This document shows, piece after piece, positions 1-6,954 of a stretch of 8,027 bases of DNA. The stretch comes from an uncultured Odoribacter sp. (GTDB taxonomy: Bacteria; Bacteroidota; Bacteroidia; Bacteroidales; Marinifilaceae). How positions within the stretch are numbered: the stretch's first letter is position 1; every line of letters begins with the position of its first letter. The notes below the pieces were generated by a model. That model worked only from the letters and a program-made list of their open reading frames with translations, was not told where the DNA came from and made no database searches. Location: positions 1 through 8,027 of the forward strand of contig CAMRAP010000074.1 in the NCBI GenBank assembly GCA_947039985.1, written 5' to 3'. The position numbers were made by a program, and so were the translations under genes.

Positions 1-3
1 TTT

Positions 4-11
4 TACCTTTG
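4..11 (+). promoter_or_regulatory. Bacteroidota-type promoter -7 box of rprY
   Basis: TACCTTTG matches the Bacteroidota primary sigma factor -7 consensus TAnnTTTG at every fixed position. The same octamer precedes rpiB. It would start transcription near positions 16-20 and give rprY a 5' leader of about 80 nt. The matching -33 TTG-type element would lie before the start of the window and cannot be checked. The leader from 20 to 97 is AT-rich, with no gene, riboswitch or clear hairpin that I can see. Confidence 0.6.
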
Positions 12-97
12 GCTATAAAAAAAGATAAAATAAAGAGAACTTTACTTTTTTAACAACGTATATTTTATAAAGAATTCAATTAAAAACTAAATAATTT

Positions 98-790
98 ATG
101 ATGGAAGAGAAAATAAAAATTTTATTAGCAGAAGACGATACCAACCTTGGTATGCTTTTGAAAGAGTATTTAAGAGCAAAAAACTTTGATACTATTTTGT
201 GTGAAGATGGAGAAATTGCTTACGAGACATTTCTTAATCAGCCTTTTGATATCTGTATCTTGGATGTTATGATGCCTAAAAAAGATGGTTTTACTTTAGC
301 AAAGGAGATTCGTCAAATCAATAGCGAAATTCCTATTATTTTCTTGACTGCTAAAAGTATGAAAGAAGATGTATTGGAAGGACTTAAATTAGGTGCTGAT
401 GATTATATGAGCAAGCCATTTAGTATGGAAGAGTTGCTATTAAGAATTGAAGCTGTATTGCGTCGTTCAACTGGTTTAAAGCCTGAAGATGAACAAGAAA
501 TATTTAAAATAGGTAAGCTGACTTTTAATTCTAAAAAACAGATTTTGTTTGATGGAGAAGAAGATCAGAAATTGACAACTAAGGAGTCTGAATTGTTGAA
601 GTTATTATGTATGAATGTAAATAAAGTGTTGGAAAGAAATTACGCACTTAAAAATATTTGGGCTGATGATAACTATTTTAATGCAAGAAGTATGGATGTG
701 TATATCACAAAATTACGTAAGCATTTGAAGAAAGATCCAACAGTTGAAATTATCAATGTTCATGGAAAAGGGTATAAATTGATCTTATGA
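98..790 (+). CDS. rprY: OmpR/PhoB-family DNA-binding response regulator, RprY-like
   Basis: Two-component response regulator: an unseen sensor kinase would phosphorylate it, and it would then bind DNA to control transcription. The receiver domain spans about residues 6-120. It has the acidic pair D13/D14, phospho-acceptor D56 in the LDVMMPKKDG motif, T84 in FLTAK, and K106 in SKPF. A winged-helix effector domain (about 133-230) follows, with TTKESELL, a recognition region around NARSMDVYITKLRKHL, and the terminal wing HGKGYKL. The 230-residue length is normal. The overall sequence closely matches Bacteroides RprY as I recall it. Two adjacent ATG codons (98 and 101) make the exact start uncertain by one residue. 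The promoter box just upstream suggests it is transcribed without an immediately adjacent kinase gene. RprY is partnered by RprX in B. fragilis but is an orphan in Porphyromonas gingivalis; which applies here is not visible. Confidence 0.93.
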   Translation: MMEEKIKILLAEDDTNLGMLLKEYLRAKNFDTILCEDGEIAYETFLNQPFDICILDVMMPKKDGFTLAKEIRQINSEIPIIFLTAKSMKEDVLEGLKLGADDYMSKPFSMEELLLRIEAVLRRSTGLKPEDEQEIFKIGKLTFNSKKQILFDGEEDQKLTTKESELLKLLCMNVNKVLERNYALKNIWADDNYFNARSMDVYITKLRKHLKKDPTVEIINVHGKGYKLIL

Positions 791-815
791 TGAATTTATA
801 GACACTATAAATAGG

Positions 816-844
816 AGCGGGGATTTGAAGAATTCCCGCTTTTT
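816..844 (+). terminator. Intrinsic terminator of rprY
   Basis: A 10-bp stem pairs AGCGGGGATT (816-825) with AATTCCCGCT (831-840), with one G-U pair and a five-base loop (826-830), and runs straight into TTTT at 841-844. It starts 25 nt after the rprY stop codon. Its loop side contains the -33 element of the next promoter, so the two signals are physically nested. Confidence 0.82.
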
Positions 845-855
845 ATTTACCTTTG
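824..855 (+). promoter_or_regulatory. Bacteroidota-type promoter of rpiB (-33 and -7 elements)
   Basis: The -7 element TACCTTTG (848-855) is an exact match to TAnnTTTG. A -33 element TTTG lies at 824-827, and the 20-bp spacing falls in the usual 19-21 bp range for this promoter class. The predicted transcription start is near 860-865, giving rpiB a short leader of about 20-25 nt. The -33 element lies within the stem-loop of the rprY terminator. Confidence 0.75.
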
Positions 856-883
856 TGCTAGTAAAATTTAACTGAACACAAAC

Positions 884-1315
884 ATGAAAATAGCTATTGC
901 TTGCGACCATGCTGGTTATGAATTTAAAATCAAACTTGTTGAATTTCTTTCTAAACAAGGTCATGAAATAAAAGATTTTGGAGCAGATTCTGCAGAAAGC
1001 ATGGATTATCCAGACGTTGCACATCCATTGGCTACTGCTGTTGAGACAGGAGTAGTTGATTGTGGTATTGTACTTTGCGGAAGTGGAAATGGAGTCTGTA
1101 TGACCGTAAATAAGCATCAAGGTGTTCGCGGTGCTCTTTGTTGGACTGTTGAACTTGCTTGGTTAGCTCGTCTTCATAATAATGCGAATGTATGTTGCCT
1201 TCCCTCTCGTTTTATCCCTTACGAGGAAGCACAAGAAATCGTAGAACGTTTTCTAGAAACAGAATTTGAAGGAGGGAGACACCAGATGCGAGTAGAGAAA
1301 ATACCTATGAAATAG
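884..1315 (+). CDS. rpiB: Ribose-5-phosphate isomerase B
   Basis: Cytosolic sugar-phosphate isomerase (RpiB/LacAB family) that interconverts ribose 5-phosphate and ribulose 5-phosphate in the non-oxidative pentose phosphate pathway. At 143 residues it has the family's usual length. The N-terminal ACDHAGYE motif (residues 6-13) includes D8 and H9, which contact the substrate in the family. The catalytic cysteine is C65 in GIVLCGSGNG, and H98 in LHNNAN corresponds to the ring-opening histidine. The ATG at 884 begins right at the conserved MKIAIACDHAG start. The gene has its own promoter and terminator. In Bacteroides it commonly sits beside transketolase, which is not seen here. Allose-6-phosphate isomerase activity, known for some RpiB proteins, is possible, but no allose genes are nearby. 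Confidence 0.96.
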   Translation: MKIAIACDHAGYEFKIKLVEFLSKQGHEIKDFGADSAESMDYPDVAHPLATAVETGVVDCGIVLCGSGNGVCMTVNKHQGVRGALCWTVELAWLARLHNNANVCCLPSRFIPYEEAQEIVERFLETEFEGGRHQMRVEKIPMK

Positions 1316-1344
1316 GATACCTTCTCTGGCTCTTTTTTATTTTT
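1294..1344 (+). terminator. Probable intrinsic terminator of rpiB, overlapping its 3' end
   Basis: AGAGAA (1294-1299) pairs with TTCTCT (1322-1327), and an inner stem CCTAT (1304-1308) pairs with ATAGG (1312-1316) around a GAA loop. There are small internal mismatches between the two stems. A T-rich tail follows (six T at 1333-1338, five T at 1340-1344). The left arm lies in the last codons of rpiB, and the tail overlaps the end of the convergent malic enzyme gene. Read on the minus strand the hairpin lacks a T tail, so it probably ends mainly rpiB transcripts. Confidence 0.5.
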
Positions 1345-2608
1345 CTCGTTTTACACGTTTTTCAAGATTTTTGCGATAGATATCCCAGTCTTCAATATTT
1401 CTTTTGGCTACTCCTGATTCAATAGCTGCTTTTGCAACTGCTGGAGCTACGTGGCTGATTAATCGTTGATCTAAAGGTTTAGGGACGATGTAATTTCGGT
1501 TGAAAGAGATAGTTGAGTCCTTATAGGCTATTTTTACGTTTTCTGGGACAGCTTGCTTTGTTAATTGGGCTATAGCATAAGCTGCTGCTAATTTCATCTC
1601 TTCATTAATACTTGTTGCTTGTACATCTAAAGCTCCTCGAAATATGTAAGGAAAGCCCAATACATTATTGATTTGGTTGGGGTAATCTGATCGTCCAGTA
1701 GCAAAAATAATGTCTGGACGGGAAAGTATAGCCTCTTCGTACTTAATTTCAGGATTAGGGTTAGCCAAAGCAAATACGATTGGATCTTTTGCCATACTTT
1801 GTATCATCTTTGGGCTGAGTACATCCGCTGTAGACAATCCTAAAAATAGATCTGCATCGACAAGTGCTTCTGCTAATGTTCGTAGTTTTGTTGTTGCTGC
1901 AAATTCTTGTTTTTCAACATTTAAGTCTGTCCTCTCTTGGTAAATCACTCCTTTACTGTCGCACATCGTAATATGCTCTTTTTTAACTCCTAAGCTTAAA
2001 TAAAAGCGGGCACAAGAAATGGCAGCAGCTCCTGCTCCATTCACTACTACACGGATGTCTTTTATATGCTTTCCATTCAGTTCTAAGGCATTTAATAAGC
2101 CAGCTCCTGAAATAATTGCTGTTCCATGTTGATCATCATGCATCACTGGAATGTCAAGTTCTTCTTTTAGTCGACGTTCAATCTCAAAACATTCTGGCGC
2201 TTTGATATCTTCTAAATTGATTCCTCCGAAAGTGGGAGCGATCATTTTGACAGTTTGGATAAATTCTTCTATATTTTTGGTATCTACCTCTATATCGAAA
2301 ACGTCAATATCTGCAAATATTTTAAATAATAGTCCTTTGCCTTCCATGACTGGCTTGCTGGCTAGTGGACCAATATCTCCAAGTCCCAGTACTGCTGTTC
2401 CATTAGAAATCACACCGACTAAATTACCTTTAGCTGTATAGCGATAGACATCAGCTTGATTTTCTTTAATAGCTAAGCAAGGTTGAGCCACCCCTGGCGA
2501 ATAGGCTAGTGAAAGATCAGCTTGAGTGCTATAAGGCTTGCTTGGGATGACCTCTATTTTTCCTGGTCGACCATTTTCATGGTATTTTAAAGCTTCATTT
2601 GTTTCCAT
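1337..2608 (-). CDS. maeB: Malic enzyme (oxaloacetate-decarboxylating), short form without phosphotransacetylase domain
   Basis: Cytosolic enzyme converting malate to pyruvate and CO2 with reduction of NAD(P)+. The N-terminal malic domain (about residues 10-160) has Y36 in LAYSPGVA and K91 in PVMEGK, the usual catalytic Tyr/Lys pair. It also has metal ligands E133/D134 in NLEDIKAPE and D158/D159 in VMHDDQHGTA. The NAD-binding domain follows, with GAGAAA (191-196) and FALANPNPEI (279-288). The tail around 360-420 (YIVPKPLDQRLI, then VAPAVAKAAIESGVA) is the signature of MaeB-type enzymes, which usually continue into a phosphotransacetylase domain of about 330 residues. Here the protein ends at residue 423, close to that junction. 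Cofactor preference (NAD or NADP) cannot be read reliably. It is the last gene of the minus-strand cluster, 32 nt after the ABC ATPase gene, with no promoter seen in the gap. The symbol is by homology only. Confidence 0.93.
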   Translation of the reverse strand: METNEALKYHENGRPGKIEVIPSKPYSTQADLSLAYSPGVAQPCLAIKENQADVYRYTAKGNLVGVISNGTAVLGLGDIGPLASKPVMEGKGLLFKIFADIDVFDIEVDTKNIEEFIQTVKMIAPTFGGINLEDIKAPECFEIERRLKEELDIPVMHDDQHGTAIISGAGLLNALELNGKHIKDIRVVVNGAGAAAISCARFYLSLGVKKEHITMCDSKGVIYQERTDLNVEKQEFAATTKLRTLAEALVDADLFLGLSTADVLSPKMIQSMAKDPIVFALANPNPEIKYEEAILSRPDIIFATGRSDYPNQINNVLGFPYIFRGALDVQATSINEEMKLAAAYAIAQLTKQAVPENVKIAYKDSTISFNRNYIVPKPLDQRLISHVAPAVAKAAIESGVAKRNIEDWDIYRKNLEKRVKREK

Positions 2609-2640
2609 ATATAATTAACGTGAGCGAACTAAAAATGTTT

Positions 2641-3546
2641 TCATAGGGTATACTCTTTAAATACCCCTTCTAGGTTGTATTCCTCCATTTTCAATTCAAT
2701 GATTGGACAATTACGACTTGCAGCCTCTTGAAAAAGGGCAACTCGTGGATCATTATTATTATTTGAACTTACCTGCCAATAGTTGTCAGATAATCTATTT
2801 GTTGTTTTAAACAGTGTACTTTGGGCTAGCCATGTGCTATCTGTAGAGGGAGCAAATCGGATGTAAATATTCATCTGTTGCTTGGAAAGTGATTGTAGAG
2901 CGTGGATGGGTTTATCAGTAACAATTTTTCCTTCCTTGATGATAATCACTCTATCACAAAGTGCTTCTACCTCTTGCATGATATGAGTGGAGAGAAGTAT
3001 TGTTTTATTTTTTCCTGTTTCTCTGATGAGGCTTCGAATCTCTTCCAGTTGATTTGGATCAAGACCTGTCATAGGTTCATCCAGTATCAGTATTTCTGGC
3101 TCATGAATAAGTGCTTGTGCTAGTCCTACTCTTTGTCGGTAGCCCTTGGATAGTTGACCTATCTTTTTGTGTACTTCGGGAGTTAGTCCTATGCGTTCGA
3201 TCATCTGATTCACTCTTTGAAGCGGTTTTTTGATATGATATAAGCGTGCTATATGCTCTAAATATTCTCGAATATACATATCGGGATAGAGCGGATTATG
3301 TTCAGGTAGATAGCCAATTCGTTTTTTTGCTTTTAATGCTTGTTGGCGCATATTAATTCCGCAAATATCAAGCTCTCCGGTATAATCTGTAATACAAGCC
3401 GTAATGATCTTCATAAGGGTTGATTTACCAGCTCCATTTGGACCGAGGAAACCACATATCTCACCTGTTTGCAAAGAAAAACTGATGTCATCTACTGCTT
3501 TTTGTGTGCCATAAAATTTAGTGATATGCTCTACGTTTATTGCCAT
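2641..3546 (-). CDS. gldA: ABC transporter ATP-binding protein, GldA-like
   Basis: ATPase subunit of an ABC exporter, acting at the cytoplasmic face of the inner membrane. Walker A GPNGAGKST is at residues 35-43, the signature LSKGYRQR at 132-139, Walker B ILILDEP at 152-158 with catalytic E157, a D-loop GLD at 161-163, and the switch histidine H188 in LSTHIM. The stretch GYLPEHNPLY (78-87), with Glu at the Q-loop position, is typical of GldA of gliding Bacteroidota, as is the length of about 300 residues with a roughly 80-residue C-terminal extension. No permease (gldF/gldG) is present here. GldA homologues also occur in many non-gliding Bacteroidales, so gliding motility should not be inferred; the substrate is unknown. 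The gene lies 35 nt after mutL. It could equally be described as a generic ABC-2-type exporter ATPase. Confidence 0.88.
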   Translation of the reverse strand: MAINVEHITKFYGTQKAVDDISFSLQTGEICGFLGPNGAGKSTLMKIITACITDYTGELDICGINMRQQALKAKKRIGYLPEHNPLYPDMYIREYLEHIARLYHIKKPLQRVNQMIERIGLTPEVHKKIGQLSKGYRQRVGLAQALIHEPEILILDEPMTGLDPNQLEEIRSLIRETGKNKTILLSTHIMQEVEALCDRVIIIKEGKIVTDKPIHALQSLSKQQMNIYIRFAPSTDSTWLAQSTLFKTTNRLSDNYWQVSSNNNNDPRVALFQEAASRNCPIIELKMEEYNLEGVFKEYTL

Positions 3547-3581
3547 TACAATGCATGTGTCATTTTGTTTATAAACTCATT

Positions 3582-5438
3582 TTATTTAAACCAACTGTTT
3601 ACGTCTTCGTAATTGATTGTATGTATGATAGTTTTCCCATCGGCAGTAAAATTATGGCTTTTGCAAGCAAAAAGATTCTCTACAATATCACCCATCTCTT
3701 CGCAAGTCAAAGTGGTGCTATAATTCATTGCTGAAGCTTTGGATAATGCTATCACAATGCGTTCTTGCATTTTCTGGCGAACACTTCCCTCTGTATTTTT
3801 ATAATGTTCAATGAGCTCTGTGAGTATTTTTTTTGCATGATTATAGGAGAATTCAGGTGGTGTTGCATGGATTGCATATCCATTTTTTTCAGATGCATTT
3901 AATTCAAATCCGAGGTATTCTAAATCGGGTAATATTTCTTCAACTAGCATAAAATCAGATGCAGAAAGCTCTATGGTTTCTGGAAAAAGATTTTTTTGGC
4001 CTGCTGTTTTTTGTGAATTCAGCGTGTGTATATATTTTTCAAACAATATACGTTCATGTGCTCGTTTTTGGTCAATCAGCATTAGTCCACTTTGCATAGG
4101 GGTAACTATGTAACGGCCTTTTATTTGGAAATAGCAAGCTGTTGTGGGTTGTAGTGGATTCAGAGATTCTGACATTTCTGGGATGCTAGTTTGCACCGCC
4201 TCCTCTTTTTCTTCTTTCAATCCATCAAATAAAATGTCCCAATTTGCTGGAACTTTCTCTTTCTGAAAAGAAGAGGGTGTTGCGGAGTTTTCAAAATCAG
4301 AATCCTCAGGTGTTATTTTTGAGGTATAATTAAAAGGATTATATCCTGATGTATATGTGACACGAGGAATAAATGGAGCGCCTTGATCTTGTTTTGGTGG
4401 AGGCGTATAGTCGAAACGATCTTCGGTATCAAAATCCAAAGGAGGCGTAATATTGAACTTTCCCAATGATTCTTTAATTGCTGCCATTATGATTTGAAAA
4501 AAATCAGATTCATTTTGGAATTTCACCTCTGTTTTGGTTGGGTGTATATTGATGTCAATTAATGATGGATCGACAGTGATATATATAAAGTAAGAGGGAA
4601 TGCAATCACTGCCGAGTAATCCTGAATAGGCTGATAGTATTGCTTTATGAAAGAATGGATGCTTCATAAAGCGGTTGTTTACGAAGAAAAACTGTTCGCC
4701 ATAGGTTTTCCGTGTGTGATTTGGATTGCAAATAAAACCTTTAATTTCTACTAATCCAGTTTTACAATCAATATGGATAAGCTTTGAGTTCATCGATTTT
4801 CCAAAGATATCTACAATCCGTTGGCGTAGTATAGATGCAGGAAGATTATATATGTTGTTTCCATTGTTCGTCACTGAAAAAGCGATGCTTGGATTGGTTA
4901 GGGCAACCCGTAAGAATTCAGTGGTGATATTTCGGAGTTCAGTTGTATCTGATTTTAAGAACTTTCGTCTTGCTGGGATATTATAAAATAGGTTTTTAAC
5001 AGAGATATTAGTGCCCTGTGGACTATTTATAGCTTCTTGTTTTTTGACCTCCGAAGCCGCAATAAAAATAGATACACCCAGTTCATCCTCTGCTCGTTTT
5101 GTTTTTAGTTCTACCTCTGCAACCGATGCGATGGATGGAAGTGCTTCACCTCGAAATCCTAAGGTGTTGAGACTAAATAGGTCTTGTGCTGATGATATTT
5201 TTGAGGTTGCGTGTCTTTCGAATGCCATTCTAGCATCCATGGGGGACATACCTTTCCCATTATCAATGACTTGAATGTTTGCTTTTCCTACATTTTTAAG
5301 TACAACCTGTATCTCTTTTGCTCCAGCATCAATAGCATTTTCCATTAGTTCTTTTACCACAGAAGCTGGGCGTTGAACCACTTCTCCTGCTGCAATTTGG
5401 TTGGCTACTGAATCTGGTAGTAAGTGAATAATATCCAT
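3582..5438 (-). CDS. mutL: DNA mismatch repair protein MutL
   Basis: Links mismatch recognition by MutS to strand incision and excision. The N-terminal GHKL ATPase domain is complete: E30 (general base) and N34 in KELMENAIDAGA, DNGKGM at 59-64, TLGFRGEAL at 92-100, and GTNISVKNLFYNIPARRKFL from 142. The transducer domain ends with IHPTKTEVKF (298-307, with K302). A poorly conserved, proline- and acid-rich linker covers about 333-433. The C-terminal dimerisation domain (about 434-618) has DQKRAHERILFE at 456-467, where the endonuclease consensus is DQHA-xx-E-x4-E; D456, E462 and E467 remain, but the His and Ala are Lys and Arg. The other metal-site motifs (ACR and CPHGRP) are not recognisable. 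The ATG at 5438 gives the expected MutL start, LLPDSVANQIAAGEVVQRPASVV. It follows the small membrane-protein gene by 17 nt. Confidence 0.97.
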   Translation of the reverse strand: MDIIHLLPDSVANQIAAGEVVQRPASVVKELMENAIDAGAKEIQVVLKNVGKANIQVIDNGKGMSPMDARMAFERHATSKISSAQDLFSLNTLGFRGEALPSIASVAEVELKTKRAEDELGVSIFIAASEVKKQEAINSPQGTNISVKNLFYNIPARRKFLKSDTTELRNITTEFLRVALTNPSIAFSVTNNGNNIYNLPASILRQRIVDIFGKSMNSKLIHIDCKTGLVEIKGFICNPNHTRKTYGEQFFFVNNRFMKHPFFHKAILSAYSGLLGSDCIPSYFIYITVDPSLIDINIHPTKTEVKFQNESDFFQIIMAAIKESLGKFNITPPLDFDTEDRFDYTPPPKQDQGAPFIPRVTYTSGYNPFNYTSKITPEDSDFENSATPSSFQKEKVPANWDILFDGLKEEKEEAVQTSIPEMSESLNPLQPTTACYFQIKGRYIVTPMQSGLMLIDQKRAHERILFEKYIHTLNSQKTAGQKNLFPETIELSASDFMLVEEILPDLEYLGFELNASEKNGYAIHATPPEFSYNHAKKILTELIEHYKNTEGSVRQKMQERIVIALSKASAMNYSTTLTCEEMGDIVENLFACKSHNFTADGKTIIHTINYEDVNSWFK

Positions 5439-5455
5439 AAAATAATGATAGTCTA

Positions 5456-5779
5456 TTAAAGTCCAAATAATTTTAAAAGTCCCTCAGGATTTTTAACAAA
5501 TAGATAAAAAGCTCCAAGAAACAGTAATACTAGAATCATAAACAAACGAATCGTTCTGCCAGATCCAGCTCCTGTGTTGGCACGGGCATTTGCGCGTGTA
5601 TTATATTCTCGTCTAAATTGTCCTTGTATATTTGGTACATATTGTTCGTTATCATCTAGGATGCCTAGCTCTGCTTTTACTCGTTTTTCTCTAGCCTCTC
5701 TAGCTTCCTTCTTAGGGTCCCAATAGCGAGGAGCTAAATTAAATTTCCGGTATTCTGGTTTTTTTAAGAATTCACCCAT
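5456..5779 (-). CDS. Small single-pass membrane protein of unknown function
   Basis: I do not recognise a named domain in this 107-residue protein. It starts with a conserved-looking motif (KFNLAPRYWDP, residues 12-22). A strongly charged Lys/Glu/Arg stretch (23-40) that probably forms a helix follows, then an Asn/Ala/Arg/Gly-rich linker (about 58-75), and one hydrophobic segment (about 77-95, LFMILVLLFLGAFYLFV). There is no N-terminal signal peptide, so the likely topology is N-terminus in the cytoplasm with a C-terminal membrane anchor. From memory, similar small proteins sit next to mutL in other Bacteroidales, but this is not checked. It lies 20 nt after the YbhN-like gene and 17 nt before mutL, so it is almost certainly co-transcribed. 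The tight spacing and sensible protein composition support it being real. Confidence 0.8.
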   Translation of the reverse strand: MGEFLKKPEYRKFNLAPRYWDPKKEAREAREKRVKAELGILDDNEQYVPNIQGQFRREYNTRANARANTGAGSGRTIRLFMILVLLFLGAFYLFVKNPEGLLKLFGL

Positions 5780-5799
5780 GTCATTTATCCGTGTTTAAA

Positions 5800-6879
5800 T
5801 TATACTGCTGTTTTCTTTTTAGAAGGACTTTTAAAGTTTCTAGTAATCCATTTGGGAACAATAAATACTCCAATAAATAGATAAGGATAGTAAGTAATTA
5901 TTCTCCAAAGGATAGCAATTGCAATAGCAACACTTGCTCCTGGTAGAAACTCCCCTAAATACTCTGTAAATACAAATTCTGCAAATCCACTTCCACCAGG
6001 TGTTGGACTGACAAGCATCATAATCCACATCACTAGCTGTCGTGCAAAGATGAGAAATTGAGTGCCCCAATTGTAGCTTGTTGCCCAAAATGCCATTAAA
6101 ATAGCATTTACAACCCAATAACGAGCTGTCCACGAGAGGAATGTTGCTCCAAATGTTTTTAGCCAAAATAAAAATGGCATGTGTCGTAATTCATACGAAT
6201 TTCTGACTAGATCTGAACCTGCTTCATGAGCACTATAACGCCATTTGCGTAATAATCTAAATTTAAAACATTGTAGTAGAAGGTATTTTAAACCTCTAGG
6301 ATTTTTGAACAAGCCATAGCTTAAGATGATTAGGTATAGCAATTTGATAGAATATCCTCCAACAGCAAACCAAACCAGACTAGTACTGATTCCTTTATTT
6401 ACTCCTGGCATATTCCATAGGTCACTTTGACTAACGCAAAGTAGAATAATAGGGAACATGAATATAAAATACAACTCATCTAAAAAGGATGTTGCCATCA
6501 CCATTGCAGAACTTCTGCCCACTTTAATACCCTCTTTGTTTACAAATAGGATGGCTAAACTAGTTCCTCCAATTGCGGATGGAGTTACAGCAGAAGTGAA
6601 TTCCCAAAGGAAAATAATGCGAATGGATTGAATCCAGCCTAAACGTTCTCCCGATAATATTTTGATACGAATCACATATCCGAGGTCTCGAACAAACATG
6701 CATATCAAGGCTACAGAAAGCCATAAAACAGAGTTCCAAGTAAAAGTTATTTGTTGAAAAGCAGTCATATCAAACTCTTTGTAAAGCATATATGATACAA
6801 CTGCCAAGCCAATAAGGATTGGATATATAATTTTATAGGGACTTATTTTTTGTGTCAGTTTTTTATCTGCTTCTTCCAT
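5800..6879 (-). CDS. YbhN/AglD-type integral membrane protein (flippase-like domain, LPG_synthase_TM family)
   Basis: Polytopic inner-membrane protein of 359 residues. Hydrophobic segments lie at about 17-33, 50-68, 86-112, 124-150, 167-190, 235-265, 275-291 and 315-341. Two family hallmarks are visible: TPSAIGGT at 99-106, and SPTPGGSGFAE at 291-301, which is the strongest signature of the family (Pfam LPG_synthase_TM). This domain is the membrane half of MprF, which moves lysyl-phosphatidylglycerol across the membrane. The protein lacks the C-terminal aminoacyl-transferase half, so it should not be called a lysylphosphatidylglycerol synthetase. A role in lipid or glycolipid flipping is inferred from the family only. 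The C-terminus is basic (FKSPSKKKTAV) and probably cytoplasmic. It is the first gene of the minus-strand cluster. Its upstream region contains a palindrome but no convincing TAnnTTTG promoter box. Confidence 0.87.
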   Translation of the reverse strand: MEEADKKLTQKISPYKIIYPILIGLAVVSYMLYKEFDMTAFQQITFTWNSVLWLSVALICMFVRDLGYVIRIKILSGERLGWIQSIRIIFLWEFTSAVTPSAIGGTSLAILFVNKEGIKVGRSSAMVMATSFLDELYFIFMFPIILLCVSQSDLWNMPGVNKGISTSLVWFAVGGYSIKLLYLIILSYGLFKNPRGLKYLLLQCFKFRLLRKWRYSAHEAGSDLVRNSYELRHMPFLFWLKTFGATFLSWTARYWVVNAILMAFWATSYNWGTQFLIFARQLVMWIMMLVSPTPGGSGFAEFVFTEYLGEFLPGASVAIAIAILWRIITYYPYLFIGVFIVPKWITRNFKSPSKKKTAV

Positions 6880-6954
6880 ACAAGATACAATAAGATATGC
6901 TTAATATAAGGAGTATAAAGTTAATAGAAAGTTTTATTATTGAGTTGACTTTCA

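Larger units (their letters stand above)
1337..6879 (-). other. Predicted five-gene transcription unit
   Basis: The five minus-strand genes (YbhN-like, small membrane protein, mutL, GldA-like ATPase, malic enzyme) are separated by 20, 17, 35 and 32 nt. I find no terminator hairpin or TAnnTTTG box in those gaps. Co-transcription is therefore likely. The products do not form an obvious pathway, so this looks like a housekeeping operon rather than a functional module. Confidence 0.6.

Noticed and set aside
785..1120. 111-residue open frame on the minus strand opposite rpiB
   Set aside because: It lies over the rprY terminator, the rpiB promoter and the rpiB coding region. Its composition (rich in Ser, Asn, Phe, Cys) does not look like a real protein, so it is a shadow of rpiB.
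1710..5274. Several short plus-strand open frames opposite the malic enzyme, ABC ATPase and mutL genes
   Set aside because: Each is antisense to a well-supported gene and shows low-complexity Ser-rich or hydrophobic composition, with no recognisable domain or promoter box.
5840..6166. 108-residue open frame on the minus strand in another frame of the YbhN-like gene
   Set aside because: The intact YbhN-like frame covers it fully with all family motifs. This frame is Cys/Ser-rich without domain features, and there is no sign of a frameshift.
5800..6879. Naming the YbhN-like protein lysylphosphatidylglycerol synthetase
   Set aside because: Only the membrane domain is present; the aminoacyl-transferase half of MprF is missing.
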